Shown: piece after piece, positions 55,308 through 64,000 of the stretch
Numbering within the stretch: position 1 is the first letter of the stretch
How the letters are laid out: the number at the start of each line of letters is the position of its first letter
Source of the DNA: Leifsonia sp. CL147
GTDB taxonomy: Bacteria; Actinomycetota; Actinomycetes; Actinomycetales; Microbacteriaceae
DNA: 64,000 nucleotides
Direction of reading: 5' to 3'
Assembly (NCBI RefSeq): GCF_900114565.1
Contig: NZ_FOTM01000019.1
Coordinates: 18,440 to 82,439 of the forward strand
The notes under the pieces: model-generated
Told to the model about the DNA's origin: nothing
What the model saw: only the letters and a program-made list of their open reading frames with translations
The model's database searches: none
Made by a program: the position numbers and the translations under genes

Positions 55308-56227
55308 GATGCCCCCGGATGCTGCCTGGCCAGCACCTGGAGCTCGGCGAGCAGCGGTGCCAGGTGTTCGGAGTGCCGTCCCCGCCGGCCGCCGCCGGCC
55401 GCGTGGAAGGCGGTGGGCGGCTCCAGCCCGGCCTCGGCGAGGACCGGCGCGATATCGGCGTCGAACGGCTCGCGCAGGGTGGAGGGACGGACGGCGATGC
55501 CCTCCAGCGCGTCGAAGAGCGGCTCGGGCGCGTCCGCGCCGGCGATCGGCGCCGAATCGTCCGAGAAGAGCTCGTCCACGTACGGCCAGAGGTCCTCCAG
55601 GGCGAGGAGGGTGCGGCGGCGGGACTCGTCCGTGCCGAGCGCCAGGCGCAGCATCCACTGGTCGGCGTGATCGCGGTGGTAGTCGACCTCCTTCACGGCT
55701 TTCGCTGCGACGCCCGCGAGCACCGGATCGGTGGAGGCGCGCAGCCGGTCGTAGAGGACGTACAGGTAGTGGGAGGCTGCGAACTGCCGCACGATCGTGT
55801 GCGCGAAGTCGCCGTTCGGCTGCTCGAACAGGTGCGCGGAGCGGAACTCGCCCTCGTCGCGCCAGTAGGCCAGGTCGTCCTCGGTCCGGCCCGAGGCCGA
55901 GCCCGCGTAGCGGAGCAGGGAGCGGGCGTGCCCGAGGAGGTCGAGCGCGATGTTGGCGAGGGCCACATCCTCCTCCAGCTCCGGCGCGCGGGTGATCCAG
56001 CCGCCGAGGCGCTGGGCGAGCACGAGGGCGTCGTCGCCGAGCCGGAGGGCGTACTCGGCGACCAGGGGGGAGGCGGGGGTGTCGGAGGCGACGAACTCGT
56101 CGGAGAGGAGGACGGCGCTCAACTCGACCCGGCCGTGCTCGTCGGTGTTGTGGTCGGTGCTGCTCCCAGCGGCGCTCGACTCTTCGGCGCTCGACTCTTC
56201 GGTGCTCGACTCTTCGGTGTCGGTCAC
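55301..56227 (-). CDS. paaC: PaaC, epoxidase structural subunit
   Basis: A 308-residue ferritin-like subunit that binds PaaA. LGDDALVLAQRLGGWITRAP and IALDLLGHARSLLRYAG fit the family. The first 30 residues are unusual: an acidic/Ser stretch, EESSTEESSAEESSAAGSST, encoded by direct repeats (GACTCTTCGGCGCTC units), so the conserved protein probably begins near residue 37. GTG start overlaps the paaB stop (GTGA). Confidence 0.93.
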   Translation of the reverse strand: MTDTEESSTEESSAEESSAAGSSTDHNTDEHGRVELSAVLLSDEFVASDTPASPLVAEYALRLGDDALVLAQRLGGWITRAPELEEDVALANIALDLLGHARSLLRYAGSASGRTEDDLAYWRDEGEFRSAHLFEQPNGDFAHTIVRQFAASHYLYVLYDRLRASTDPVLAGVAAKAVKEVDYHRDHADQWMLRLALGTDESRRRTLLALEDLWPYVDELFSDDSAPIAGADAPEPLFDALEGIAVRPSTLREPFDADIAPVLAEAGLEPPTAFHAAGGGRRGRHSEHLAPLLAELQVLARQHPGASW

Positions 56228-56507
56228 AGGTGCTTCACCCCCTCGGCGGCGGTGTAATACGTCGCGTGCCGGAAGTTCTTGCCCTCCGGCGAGGTGAAGA
56301 AGGCGTCCTTCGCATCCGGGTCGCTGGCGGTGATCCGATCGGAGCGGACCACCCAGATCGAGACGCCCTCGCCGCGGCGCGTGTACAGGTCCCGGGCGTT
56401 CCGGAGGGCGAGCTGCTCATCCGGAGCGTGCAGCGAGCCGACATGGACGTGGCTGAGCCCGCGGGACGCACGCACGAACACCTCCCACAGCGGCCACGGC
56501 TCCGCGT

Positions 56508-56511
<4 letters not shown>
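56224..56511 (-). CDS. paaB: PaaB, epoxidase subunit
   Basis: A 95-residue small subunit bridging PaaAC heterodimers. [20 protein letters not shown] and [20 protein letters not shown] are typical. Overlaps paaA and paaC by 4 bp each. Part of the ring 1,2-epoxidase. Confidence 0.95.
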
Positions 56512-57473
<962 letters not shown>

Positions 57474-57499
57474 CGACCCTCCTGTCGCAGATCATTTAC

Positions 57500-57522
57500 T
57501 TACTGATCGTTCGTTCAGTATA
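57500..57522. promoter_or_regulatory. paa operator, copy 1 (paaA / TetR intergenic)
   Basis: A 23-bp site with core TACTGATCGTTCGTTCAGTA (57501-57520), an imperfect palindrome. It matches the site at 63722-63744 at 17 of 23 positions and lies between the divergent paaA and TetR genes, so it is the likely binding site of the regulator encoded at 57557. Confidence 0.75.
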
Positions 57523-57556
57523 TCCGGAACGCGGGGCTGCGTGCCAGACTGAACGC

Positions 57557-58198
57557 GTGACCGAGATCGCCGACGCGGGGCCCGCCGACGCTGCCGACGC
57601 TGGCACGGCCGACGCTGCCGGTGTCGAGGCGCTCCGCCGCGGGCGGCCGGGGTACGACCAGCGCGGCATCCTCGAGGTGGCGGTGGCCGCCTTCAACGAG
57701 CACGGCTACGACGCGACCTCGATCGGGATGCTCGCCGACCGGCTCGGGCTGTCGAAGTCCGCGATCTACCATCACGTCGCCTCCAAGGAGGAGCTGCTCC
57801 GGCTGGCCCTCGACGAGGCGCTCGACGGCTTGGAGGGGGTGCTCCTGGCGCCCGAGGCGACGACCGGCGCGGCCGCGGATCGCCTCGCCTTCGTGCTGCG
57901 TGGGGCCGTGCGCGTGCTCGCCGACCGGCTGCCGTACGTCACGCTGCTGCTGCGGGTGCGCGGCAACACCGACGTGGAGCGCGCCGCCCTCGCTCGCCGG
58001 CGCGACTTCGACCACGCCGTCGCCGCGCTCGTCGCCGAGGCCCGCGACGAGGGCTCCCTGCGTACCGACGCCGACCCGGCCGTCGTCGCCCGCCTCCTCT
58101 TCGGGATGATCAACTCCCTCACCGAGTGGTACACCCCCGAGGGCCCCCTCACCCCCGACGACCTCGCCGCCACCATCCTCGCCCTCGCCCTGCGCTGA
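57557..58198 (+). CDS. paaR: TetR-family regulator of the paa cluster (PaaR-like)
   Basis: A 213-residue repressor. After an Asp/Ala-rich leader, the helix-turn-helix is ILEVAVAAFNEHGYDATSIG and MLADRLGLSKSAIYHHVASK. The ligand domain has LLLRVRGNTDVERAALARRR, as in TetR regulators of phenylacetate genes, which respond to phenylacetyl-CoA. Divergent from paaA across the operator. GTG start assumed. Confidence 0.88.
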   Translation: MTEIADAGPADAADAGTADAAGVEALRRGRPGYDQRGILEVAVAAFNEHGYDATSIGMLADRLGLSKSAIYHHVASKEELLRLALDEALDGLEGVLLAPEATTGAAADRLAFVLRGAVRVLADRLPYVTLLLRVRGNTDVERAALARRRDFDHAVAALVAEARDEGSLRTDADPAVVARLLFGMINSLTEWYTPEGPLTPDDLAATILALALR

Positions 58199-58211
58199 CC
58201 CCCGTCCCGCT

Positions 58212-58305
58212 GCGCTCACCCCCCACCGTCGAGTCCGCAGAGATTGCACGTTTCGCACGGCGTGTCGCGTAAGTCTTGGTGTACTCGACGGTGGGGGGTG
58301 AGCGC
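58212..58305. repeat. Palindromic intergenic repeat family A, copy 3
   Basis: Outer arms GCGCTCACCCCCCACCGTCG and CGACGGTGGGGGGTGAGCGC pair perfectly; inner arms have decayed (AGTCCGCAGAGATTGCAC against GTAAGTCTTGGTGTAC). The loop has CACGGCGTGTC. It lies between the ends of the TetR gene and paaZ. Confidence 0.8.
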
Positions 58306-58318
58306 AGGAGGGGGTGCG

Positions 58319-60379
58319 CTACTTGGCGACGAGGGTGAGGACGTCGTAGGTGGCGACGAGCTCGTCGCGCTGGTTGAGGATGCGCGCATCCCAGCGGACC
58401 TCGCCGTACGGGTCGGTCTCGCGCGGGGTGATCTGCTTGGCGGTCAGGGCGACGCGGATGCTGTCGCCGGGGACGACGGGCGTCAGGAAACGCAGGTCCT
58501 CCAGCCCGTAGTTGGCGAGCACCGGCCCGGGCGCCGGGTCGACGAACAGGCCGGCGGCCCACGACACGAGCAGGTAGCCGTGCGCGACCCGGCCGGGGAA
58601 GAACGGATTCGCGGCCGCCGCCTCTTCGTCCATGTGCGCATAGAAGGTGTCGCCCGTGAATGCTGCGAACGTCTCGATGTCCTCGAGCGTCACCCGGCGC
58701 GACTCCGACAGCACCTGGTCGCCGATGCGCAGGGTCTCCAGCGACTTGCGGAAGGGATGCGGCGCCTCCGCGGACGCCGCAGCGCCCGGATGCCACACCC
58801 CGGTGATCGCGGTGAGCAGGTCCGGCGAGCCCTGCAACGCAGTCCGCTGCATGTGGTGCAGCACCGCGCGGATCCCGCCCAGCTCTTCGCCGCCTCCCGC
58901 ACGCCCGGGTCCGCCGTGCACGAGGTGCGGCATCGGCGAGCCGTGTCCCGTCGAGGTACGGGCGTCGTCTCGGTCGAGGACGAGGATGCGGCCGTTGTAG
59001 GCGGCGGACCCGAGCACGAGCGTCCGCGCGAAGTCGGCGTCGTGCGTCGCGACACTCGTCACCAGGGAGCCGCCGCCCCGCGCGACGAGCGCCACCGCCT
59101 CTTCGGCCGTCTCGTACGCCAGCACGCTCGCGACCGGTCCGAACGCCTCGACGGTGTGCGCTTCGGGCGTCCACGGGTCGGCGAAGTGCAGCAGCAGCGG
59201 CGCGACGAAGGCACCTTCCGGCGCTGCGCCGAGGGTCCCGTCCGCCCGCTGCACGGTCGGCTGATCGAGGCCGCCGATGACGAGCTCGCCGCCCGCGCCG
59301 ACGAGCCGCGCGACCTGCCGCAGCACCTCCTCGCGCTGGATGCGCGAGGCGAGCGGCCCCATCGTCACGCCCTCCGCGCGCGGATCGCCGAGGACGACGC
59401 GCGACGCGATCCGCTCCCGCACGGCGGCGGTGACGTCCTCGACGAGCGCAGCCGGCACGATCGCGCGGCGGATGGCCGTGCACTTCTGTCCCGACTTGGC
59501 CGTCAGCTCGGTGACCAGGCTCTTCACGTACGCGTCGAACTCCGGCGTCCCGGTCACCGCGTCCGGTCCGAGCACCGAGGCGTTGATGGAGTCGGTCTCG
59601 CTCGTGAACCGCACGCCGCCGGTCTGCACCGAGTCGTGCGCACGCAGCCGTTCGGCGGTGGATGCGGACCCTGTGAAGGCGACCAGGTCGCCGAGCCGCA
59701 GGTGGTCGAACAGGCCGGGGACGGATCCGCTCACCAGCTGGAGGGCACCGGCCGGCAGCAGGCCGGACTCGACCATGATCCGCACGGCCGCTTCGGCGAT
59801 GAACGCAGTGGGCGTCGCGGGCTTCACGAGCGTCGGCATACCGGCCAGGAACGAGGGTGCGAGCTTCTCGAGCATCCCCCAGACCGGGAAGTTGAAGGCG
59901 TTGATCTGCACCGCGACGCCCGGCAGCCGCGTGTAGACGTGCCGGCCGAGGAAGCTGCCGTCCTTCGACAGCTGCTCCGCCGGTCCATCGAGGACGACCT
60001 GGGCGTTCGGCAGCTCGCGGCGTCCCTTCGATCCGTACGTGAACATCGCGCCGATGCCCCCGTCGACGTCGATCCAGGCATCCGCCCGCGTCGATCCGGC
60101 CTGCGCCGACAGCCCATACAGCTCGTCCTTGCGCTCGGTCAGAGCCTGCGCGAGCTGCTTGAGGAGGAGGGCGCGCTGGTGGAAGGTGAGCTCGCCGAGC
60201 GAACGCTGGCCCACGGTCCTCGCGTACTCGAGCGCGCCGGCGAGGTCGACCCCGGTGGTGCTCACCTGGGCGATCAGCTCGCCGGTGGAGGCGTCGAGCA
60301 CGTCGGCGGCTCCGTCGGCGGCGCCGTCGGCGTTGTCAGGCGTCGACCATCCATCGCGGAGATAGCTGGGCAGGATCAT
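58319..60379 (-). CDS. paaZ: PaaZ, oxepin-CoA hydrolase / 3-oxo-5,6-dehydrosuberyl-CoA semialdehyde dehydrogenase
   Basis: A 686-residue bifunctional enzyme. Residues 1-530 are an aldehyde dehydrogenase (VQINAFNFPVWGMLEKLAPS; catalytic Cys in SGQKCTAIRRAIV). Residues 545-686 are a MaoC-type hydratase (AFTGDTFYAHMDEEAAAANP and FPGRVAHGYLL) that opens the oxepin ring. Length matches E. coli PaaZ. Divergent from paaI with only 48 bp between, so a promoter must fit there. Confidence 0.96.
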   Translation of the reverse strand: MILPSYLRDGWSTPDNADGAADGAADVLDASTGELIAQVSTTGVDLAGALEYARTVGQRSLGELTFHQRALLLKQLAQALTERKDELYGLSAQAGSTRADAWIDVDGGIGAMFTYGSKGRRELPNAQVVLDGPAEQLSKDGSFLGRHVYTRLPGVAVQINAFNFPVWGMLEKLAPSFLAGMPTLVKPATPTAFIAEAAVRIMVESGLLPAGALQLVSGSVPGLFDHLRLGDLVAFTGSASTAERLRAHDSVQTGGVRFTSETDSINASVLGPDAVTGTPEFDAYVKSLVTELTAKSGQKCTAIRRAIVPAALVEDVTAAVRERIASRVVLGDPRAEGVTMGPLASRIQREEVLRQVARLVGAGGELVIGGLDQPTVQRADGTLGAAPEGAFVAPLLLHFADPWTPEAHTVEAFGPVASVLAYETAEEAVALVARGGGSLVTSVATHDADFARTLVLGSAAYNGRILVLDRDDARTSTGHGSPMPHLVHGGPGRAGGGEELGGIRAVLHHMQRTALQGSPDLLTAITGVWHPGAAASAEAPHPFRKSLETLRIGDQVLSESRRVTLEDIETFAAFTGDTFYAHMDEEAAAANPFFPGRVAHGYLLVSWAAGLFVDPAPGPVLANYGLEDLRFLTPVVPGDSIRVALTAKQITPRETDPYGEVRWDARILNQRDELVATYDVLTLVAK

Positions 60380-60427
60380 CGGACTCCTCCTGAAATCGAA
60401 GCATGAAGGGATGCGTAAGCTGGCCGG

Positions 60428-60829
60428 ATGGCAGACGACGACTGGACGATCGAACTGGGCGAGCTCGACGAGAAGATGGGCGTGCGCATCCTGGAGCAGT
60501 CCGCCGAGCGCGTAGTGGCGACGATGCCCGTGGAGGGCAACCGCCAGTCCTTCGGACTGCTGCACGGCGGCGCCTCGGTCGCGTTCGCGGAGGCGCTCGG
60601 GTCGTGGGCGGCGGTCATCCATGCGGGCCCCGGACGCAGCGCGGTCGGCGTGGACATCAACGCGACGCACCACCGGGCGGTCCGCTCGGGCCTGGTGACC
60701 GGGGTCGCGACGGCGATCAAGCTGGGCCGGACGATCGCGTCCCACGAGGTCGTGGTGACGGATGAGGACGGCAACCGGATCTGCACGGCCCGGATCACGA
60801 ACCTCATTCTGGACGCTCCGGCTCCGTAG
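60428..60829 (+). CDS. paaI: PaaI-type hotdog thioesterase
   Basis: A 133-residue thioesterase. QSFGLLHGGASVAFAEALGS is the hotdog catalytic segment (HGG, then Glu), and VGVDINATHHRAVRSGLVTG follows. PaaI removes dead-end CoA thioesters in the phenylacetate pathway. Its last 26 bp overlap the 3' end of the convergent dehydrogenase gene. Confidence 0.93.
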   Translation: MADDDWTIELGELDEKMGVRILEQSAERVVATMPVEGNRQSFGLLHGGASVAFAEALGSWAAVIHAGPGRSAVGVDINATHHRAVRSGLVTGVATAIKLGRTIASHEVVVTDEDGNRICTARITNLILDAPAP

Positions 60830-61772
60830 CAGGCGGGGTGCCGGCGGGCGGCTCCGGCGGCGCCGGGCGATCCGTAAGGAGGGGGACGTCGGCGGTCCCG
60901 TCGCCCCAGGAGAAGAACCCCTGGCCGGACTTCCGCCCGAGCATCCCCTCGGCGACCATGTGACGCAGCAGCGCGGGCGGCTGGAACCGGGGCCCCAGCT
61001 CGCGCGCGAGGTACTCCGCGATGTCGAGCCGCACATCCAGTCCGACCAGATCGGTGAGTCGCAGCGGACCGACGGGATGCTTGTAGCCGAGCGTCATCGC
61101 CGTGTCGATGTCCTCGGCGGTCGCGACGCCCTCCTCGACCATCCGGATCGCCTCCAGCCCGAGCAGCACGCCGAGCCGCGAGGAGGCGAACCCGGGGGAG
61201 TTGCGGACGGCGATCGCGGTCTTGCCGAGCGCAGCGATCCAGCGCTCCGCCGAACGCACTGTGGATGGTGCGGTGGCCTTCCCGAGGACGATCTCGACGA
61301 GAGCCGAGGCGGGGACCGGGTTGAAGAAGTGCAGGCCGAGGAAGGCGTCCGGGCGCCGGAGGCCGGCGGCGAGGGCGTCGATCGACAGGGACGATGTGTT
61401 CGTCGCGAGCACCGCATCCACGGGCAGCAGGTCCTCGGCCCGGCGCAGGGCCCGCCGCTTGAAGTCGAGGACTTCCGGGACCGCCTCGACGGCGAGCCCG
61501 GCACCCGCGAGCGCCTCCCAGGTGACCGTCACGAGCAGCCGCGCGGGGTCCGGTGCCACCGCGCCGCGGCGGACGCTGCCCTCCACGGCTTCGAGGATGC
61601 GGTCGCGCGCCTCCGCTGCGGCCGAGGCGTCGCGTTCGATCACGGCGACGTCGGCGCCGGCCATGACGAACGCGTGGGCGATCCCGGAGCCCATCCGGCC
61701 GCCGCCGATGACGGCGATGCGTGCCGGGAGGGATGCGCTCGCCGGCGTGCCGGTAGCTGGTGTCGGTGTCAT
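60804..61772 (-). CDS. paaH: 3-hydroxyacyl-CoA dehydrogenase, PaaH
   Basis: A 322-residue NAD enzyme. Nucleotide loop IAVIGGGRMGSGIAHAFVMA; catalytic His in GLHFFNPVPASALVEIV; the C-terminal domain ends GRKSGQGFFSW. The Pro-rich tail of 25 residues is extra. Role inferred from cluster: oxidation of 3-hydroxyadipyl-CoA. Overlaps paaF by 4 bp (ATGA). Confidence 0.9.
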   Translation of the reverse strand: MTPTPATGTPASASLPARIAVIGGGRMGSGIAHAFVMAGADVAVIERDASAAAEARDRILEAVEGSVRRGAVAPDPARLLVTVTWEALAGAGLAVEAVPEVLDFKRRALRRAEDLLPVDAVLATNTSSLSIDALAAGLRRPDAFLGLHFFNPVPASALVEIVLGKATAPSTVRSAERWIAALGKTAIAVRNSPGFASSRLGVLLGLEAIRMVEEGVATAEDIDTAMTLGYKHPVGPLRLTDLVGLDVRLDIAEYLARELGPRFQPPALLRHMVAEGMLGRKSGQGFFSWGDGTADVPLLTDRPAPPEPPAGTPPATEPERPE

Positions 61773-62512
61773 CGCGTCCTCCGTTCCAGGAACTCCGTCA
61801 TCCGCCGCCGCTTCTCGGGCGACGCGAACAGCTCCGCCTGCGCCTCCCGCTCGGCGGAGGGATGCTCGGCGAGCGGCGCTCGCAGCACCCGCTTCGTCCA
61901 CATGGTCGCCCGGGGGTCCTTCGCGGCGATCCGGTCCGCGAGCGCGTGCGCGGCGGCGAGCAGGTCCTCCGGCTCGTGGAGCGAGGACACCAGGCCGGCT
62001 GCGAGGGCCTCCGCACCATCCAGGAGCCGTCCGGTCAGCACGAGCTCGGTCGCCAGCGGCAGCCCGACCAGCTGAGGGAGCCGCCAGAGCGCGCCGGCGG
62101 CCGCGATGATCCCCAGTCCCGTCTCGGGGTTGCCGATCCGCAGTCGTGGAGTGCCGATGCGCAGGTCGGCCGCGTAGGCGAGCTCGGCGCCGCCGCCGAG
62201 CGCGTAGCCGTCGAGGGCCGCGATGACCGGCATCGGGAGCTCGGCGATCCGGGAGAAGACCGTGTCGTTGATGCCGTGGCGCGCATCCTCGGCGGTCCGC
62301 TCCCGCAGCTCGGCGATGTCGGCGCCGGAGGCGAACACGCCGCCGGATCCGGTGATGATCAGGATGCGCTGCTCCACCTCGAGCCGCGCGCACACCCGGT
62401 GCAGCTCATCCACCATCCGCTGGTCGATCGCGTTGCGGCGCTCCGGGCGGTCGAGCGTGACGACGACGCGGTCGTCGCGCTCCTCCACGGTCAGGCTGTG
62501 CTCGTCCGTCAT
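61769..62512 (-). CDS. paaF: Enoyl-CoA hydratase, PaaF
   Basis: A 247-residue crotonase. GSGGVFASGADIAEL (oxyanion hole) and IGNPETGLGIIAAAGALWRL (Glu); C-terminal RRRMTEFLERRTR. It probably hydrates 2,3-dehydroadipyl-CoA. Between paaJ and paaH with ATGA overlaps on both sides. Confidence 0.88.
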   Translation of the reverse strand: MTDEHSLTVEERDDRVVVTLDRPERRNAIDQRMVDELHRVCARLEVEQRILIITGSGGVFASGADIAELRERTAEDARHGINDTVFSRIAELPMPVIAALDGYALGGGAELAYAADLRIGTPRLRIGNPETGLGIIAAAGALWRLPQLVGLPLATELVLTGRLLDGAEALAAGLVSSLHEPEDLLAAAHALADRIAAKDPRATMWTKRVLRAPLAEHPSAEREAQAELFASPEKRRRMTEFLERRTR

Positions 62513-63693
62513 ACCGCCTCCACGATGAGGGAGGTGCCCTGGCCGACCCCGACGCACATGGTCGCCAGGCCGTAGCGGGAGCCTTCCCGCTCCATCCGGC
62601 CGAGCAGCGTGACGAGGATGCGCGACCCGCTCGAACCGAGCGCGTGACCGAGGGCGATGGCGCCGCCGTCGGCGTTGACGCGCGCGGGATCGAATCCCAG
62701 GCGGCGGATGCACGCGATGGCCTGGCTGGCGAAGGCCTCGTTCAGCTCGATGGCGCCCAGGGCGCTCACGTCCAGCCGGGCGCGGTCGAGGGCCTTCCGC
62801 GTGGCGGGGACCGGGCCGAGGCCCATGACCTCCGGTGCGACGCCCGCGCTCGCCGCGGCGACGATGCGCGCGCGCGGCTGCAGGCCGTACTGCTCCACGG
62901 CGCGGGCGCTGGCGACGACGATCGCCGACGCGCCGTCGTTCAGCGGCGACGCGTTGCCCGCCGTGACGACGCTGCCGCCGGGGACGACCGGCGTCAGGCG
63001 CGCGAGCGCCTCCGCGCTGGTGTCGCGGCGGATGCCCTCGTCGGCGGTCACGCGGCCGCTCGGCGTCTCGACCGCGACGAGTTCGGCGTCGAAGCGTCCG
63101 GCGTCCGCGGCGGCGGCCGCCCGGCGGTGACTCTCGAGGGCGAACGCGTCCGCCTCCTCCCGGCCGATCCCGTCGATCCGTGCCACCTCCTCCGCCGTCT
63201 CCGGCATCGTGTAGGTGGCCTTGTCGCGCTCGAGCAGCCGGGGGTTGGCGAACCGCCAGCCGATCGACGTGTCGTACTGGGGGCCGGGACGCGTCCACGG
63301 CTTCTCCGGCTTGCCCTGCACCCAGGGGGCGCGCGTCATCGACTCGACGCCGCCGGCCACGAGCAGGTCGGCATCCCCGGCCCGGATGGCCTGCGCGGCC
63401 TGGATGACCGCGGTCAGTCCGGAGGCGCACAGCCGGTTCACGGTCATCGCCGGGACCTCGTCCGGGAGCCCGGCGAGCAGGACCGCCATCCGGGCGACGT
63501 TCCGGTTGTCCTCCCCGGCCTGGTTGGCGGCGCCGAGGATCACTTCATCGAGTCCCTCGGCGGGTGCGGCCGCGCGCTGGAGCGCCTCGGCGACGACGAG
63601 CGCGGCGAGGTCGTCGGGCCGCACTCCGGCCAGCACGCCGCCGTACCGGCCCACGGGCGTGCGCACCCCGCCGACGAGGTAGGCCTCTGCCAT
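62509..63693 (-). CDS. paaJ: Beta-ketoadipyl-CoA thiolase, PaaJ
   Basis: A 394-residue thiolase releasing acetyl-CoA and succinyl-CoA at the end of the pathway. Nucleophile Cys in TVNRLCASGLTAV, NEAFASQAIA, GHALGSSGSRI (GHP-type His) and the second Cys in MCVGVGQGTSL. First gene of paaJFH; the regulator site at 63722-63744 lies 29 bp upstream. Confidence 0.93.
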   Translation of the reverse strand: MAEAYLVGGVRTPVGRYGGVLAGVRPDDLAALVVAEALQRAAAPAEGLDEVILGAANQAGEDNRNVARMAVLLAGLPDEVPAMTVNRLCASGLTAVIQAAQAIRAGDADLLVAGGVESMTRAPWVQGKPEKPWTRPGPQYDTSIGWRFANPRLLERDKATYTMPETAEEVARIDGIGREEADAFALESHRRAAAAADAGRFDAELVAVETPSGRVTADEGIRRDTSAEALARLTPVVPGGSVVTAGNASPLNDGASAIVVASARAVEQYGLQPRARIVAAASAGVAPEVMGLGPVPATRKALDRARLDVSALGAIELNEAFASQAIACIRRLGFDPARVNADGGAIALGHALGSSGSRILVTLLGRMEREGSRYGLATMCVGVGQGTSLIVEAV

Positions 63694-63721
63694 CGCTGCC
63701 CTCTTCCTCGAACGCGACGAA

Positions 63722-63744
63722 TTACCGAACGATCGTTCAGCAAT
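63722..63744. promoter_or_regulatory. paa operator, copy 2 (upstream of paaJ)
   Basis: Contains CCGAACGATCGTTCAG, with the perfect palindromic core GAACGATCGTTC. Same spacing to the paaJ start (29 bp) as copy 1 to paaA (27 bp). It may also be seen as a LexA-like box, which I think less likely. Confidence 0.75.
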
Positions 63745-63759
63745 GTCATCGTCGCAGAA

Positions 63760-63872
63760 TCCCGACCCCTGGGCAACCCGCCGGGCGCGTGCGTCGCCCG
63801 CGTCGGTGGGCGTCCGTCGGTGGGCGTGCGTCGGTGGGCGTGCGTCGGCGGGCGTGCGTCGGTCTCCTCCCG
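63760..63872. repeat. 14-bp tandem repeat
   Basis: Four copies of CGTCGGTGGGCGTG (with C/G variants) occupy 63801-63856 with a fifth partial unit to 63862. Nothing else is seen here. Confidence 0.8.
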
Positions 63873-64000
63873 AGATTCGTCACGAATGTGCGGTTCAGCG
63901 CGGCTCAGGGCGACATTCGTCACGAATGTCTCCGTCTCGGTACTCGCGCGTCAACGGCGCTGGGGCGACATTCGTCACGAATGTGCGTTTCAGCGCGGCT
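63873..64000. repeat. Palindromic repeat family D, three copies at window edge
   Basis: ACATTCGTCACGAATGT is a 17-bp odd-length perfect palindrome at 63913-63929 and 63968-63984; copy 1 (63873-63889) has AGATTCGTCACGAATGT. Centres are 40 and 55 bp apart. After copies 1 and 3 a shared TTCAGCGCGGCT follows, so the unit is longer than the palindrome and the array probably goes on beyond the window. Confidence 0.85.

Noticed and set aside
63722..63744. LexA/SOS box upstream of paaJ
   Set aside because: CGAACGATCGTTCA is close to the actinobacterial box, but the paired site at paaA departs from it and the context is a TetR-controlled catabolic cluster.
63873..63984. Family-D palindromes as parS partition sites
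   Set aside because: parS is TGTTTCACGTGAAACA; the core here (TTCGTCACGAA) differs and no parAB is near.
63873..64000. Family-D repeats as a CRISPR array
   Set aside because: Units are short perfect palindromes, spacing is uneven (40 and 55 bp), spacers share sequence, and no cas genes are present.

Overview
The window is high-GC DNA from an actinobacterium, most likely a member of the Microbacteriaceae such as Leifsonia (inferred from protein character and gene order, not from a search). Several blocks follow gene orders known from Mycobacterium tuberculosis and relatives: lpqE-like / carD / ispD / ispF / cysS / rlmB, ppk next to a MutT1-type Nudix-phosphatase, gpm next to senX3-regX3, and glnR near a nitrobindin and a YgfZ protein. 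Nearly all DNA is coding, with 1-7 bp start/stop overlaps inside operons. I see two tRNAs (Lys-TTT, Thr-TGT) and no rRNA, prophage, transposase or CRISPR.

Layout. 1-4.95 kb: a sugar locus with a ROK kinase and SIS-domain enzyme facing a lipoprotein solute-binding protein and two MalFG-type permeases, without an ATPase. 5.3-9.0 kb: a PIG-V-like glycosyltransferase, then glyA-folD behind a ZTP riboswitch. 9.1-16.1 kb: an MBL-fold protein, galK-galT with a divergent DeoR repressor, an aldose epimerase, and an SDR/TetR pair sharing a double operator. 16.2-19.6 kb: lipoproteins and unknowns between GC-rich repeats. 19.9-24 kb: pstSCAB. 24-26 kb: L,D-transpeptidase and a secreted Ig-like protein. 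26.1-33.4 kb: mutT1-ppk, glnR, small membrane proteins, nitrobindin, ygfZ, a methyltransferase. 33.5-37 kb: gpmA, phoU, senX3-regX3. 37-42 kb: LpqE-like lipoprotein, carD, ispDF fusion, cysS, rlmB. 42-52.8 kb: DUF4032 kinase-like protein, an MsiK-type sugar ATPase, a DsbA-like protein, a carboxylesterase, signal peptidase I, an M23 peptidase with a 22-unit Thr-Pro rod, maltokinase. 52.9-63.7 kb: an almost complete phenylacetate catabolon (paaABCDE, G, Z, I, H, F, J and a TetR regulator), lacking only the paaK ligase.

How it works together. Phosphate genes recur: pstS, ppk and phoU all carry PHO-box-like direct repeats of about GTTnACC at 11-bp spacing on the coding strand, which makes a local RegX3 regulon plausible. 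The ATPase-less sugar importer at 1.8-5 kb could be powered by the MsiK-type ATPase at 43.5-44.6 kb. Two near-identical 23-bp operators precede paaA and paaJ and tie both arms of the phenylacetate cluster to one regulator.

The least explained material is intergenic: at least four families of palindromic repeats. One family sits between three separate convergent gene pairs; a second forms a three-copy array at 10.0-10.4 kb; the two share a loop core (ACACGCCGTG). A third family has an ATTCGTCACGAAT palindrome repeated at the right end of the window.
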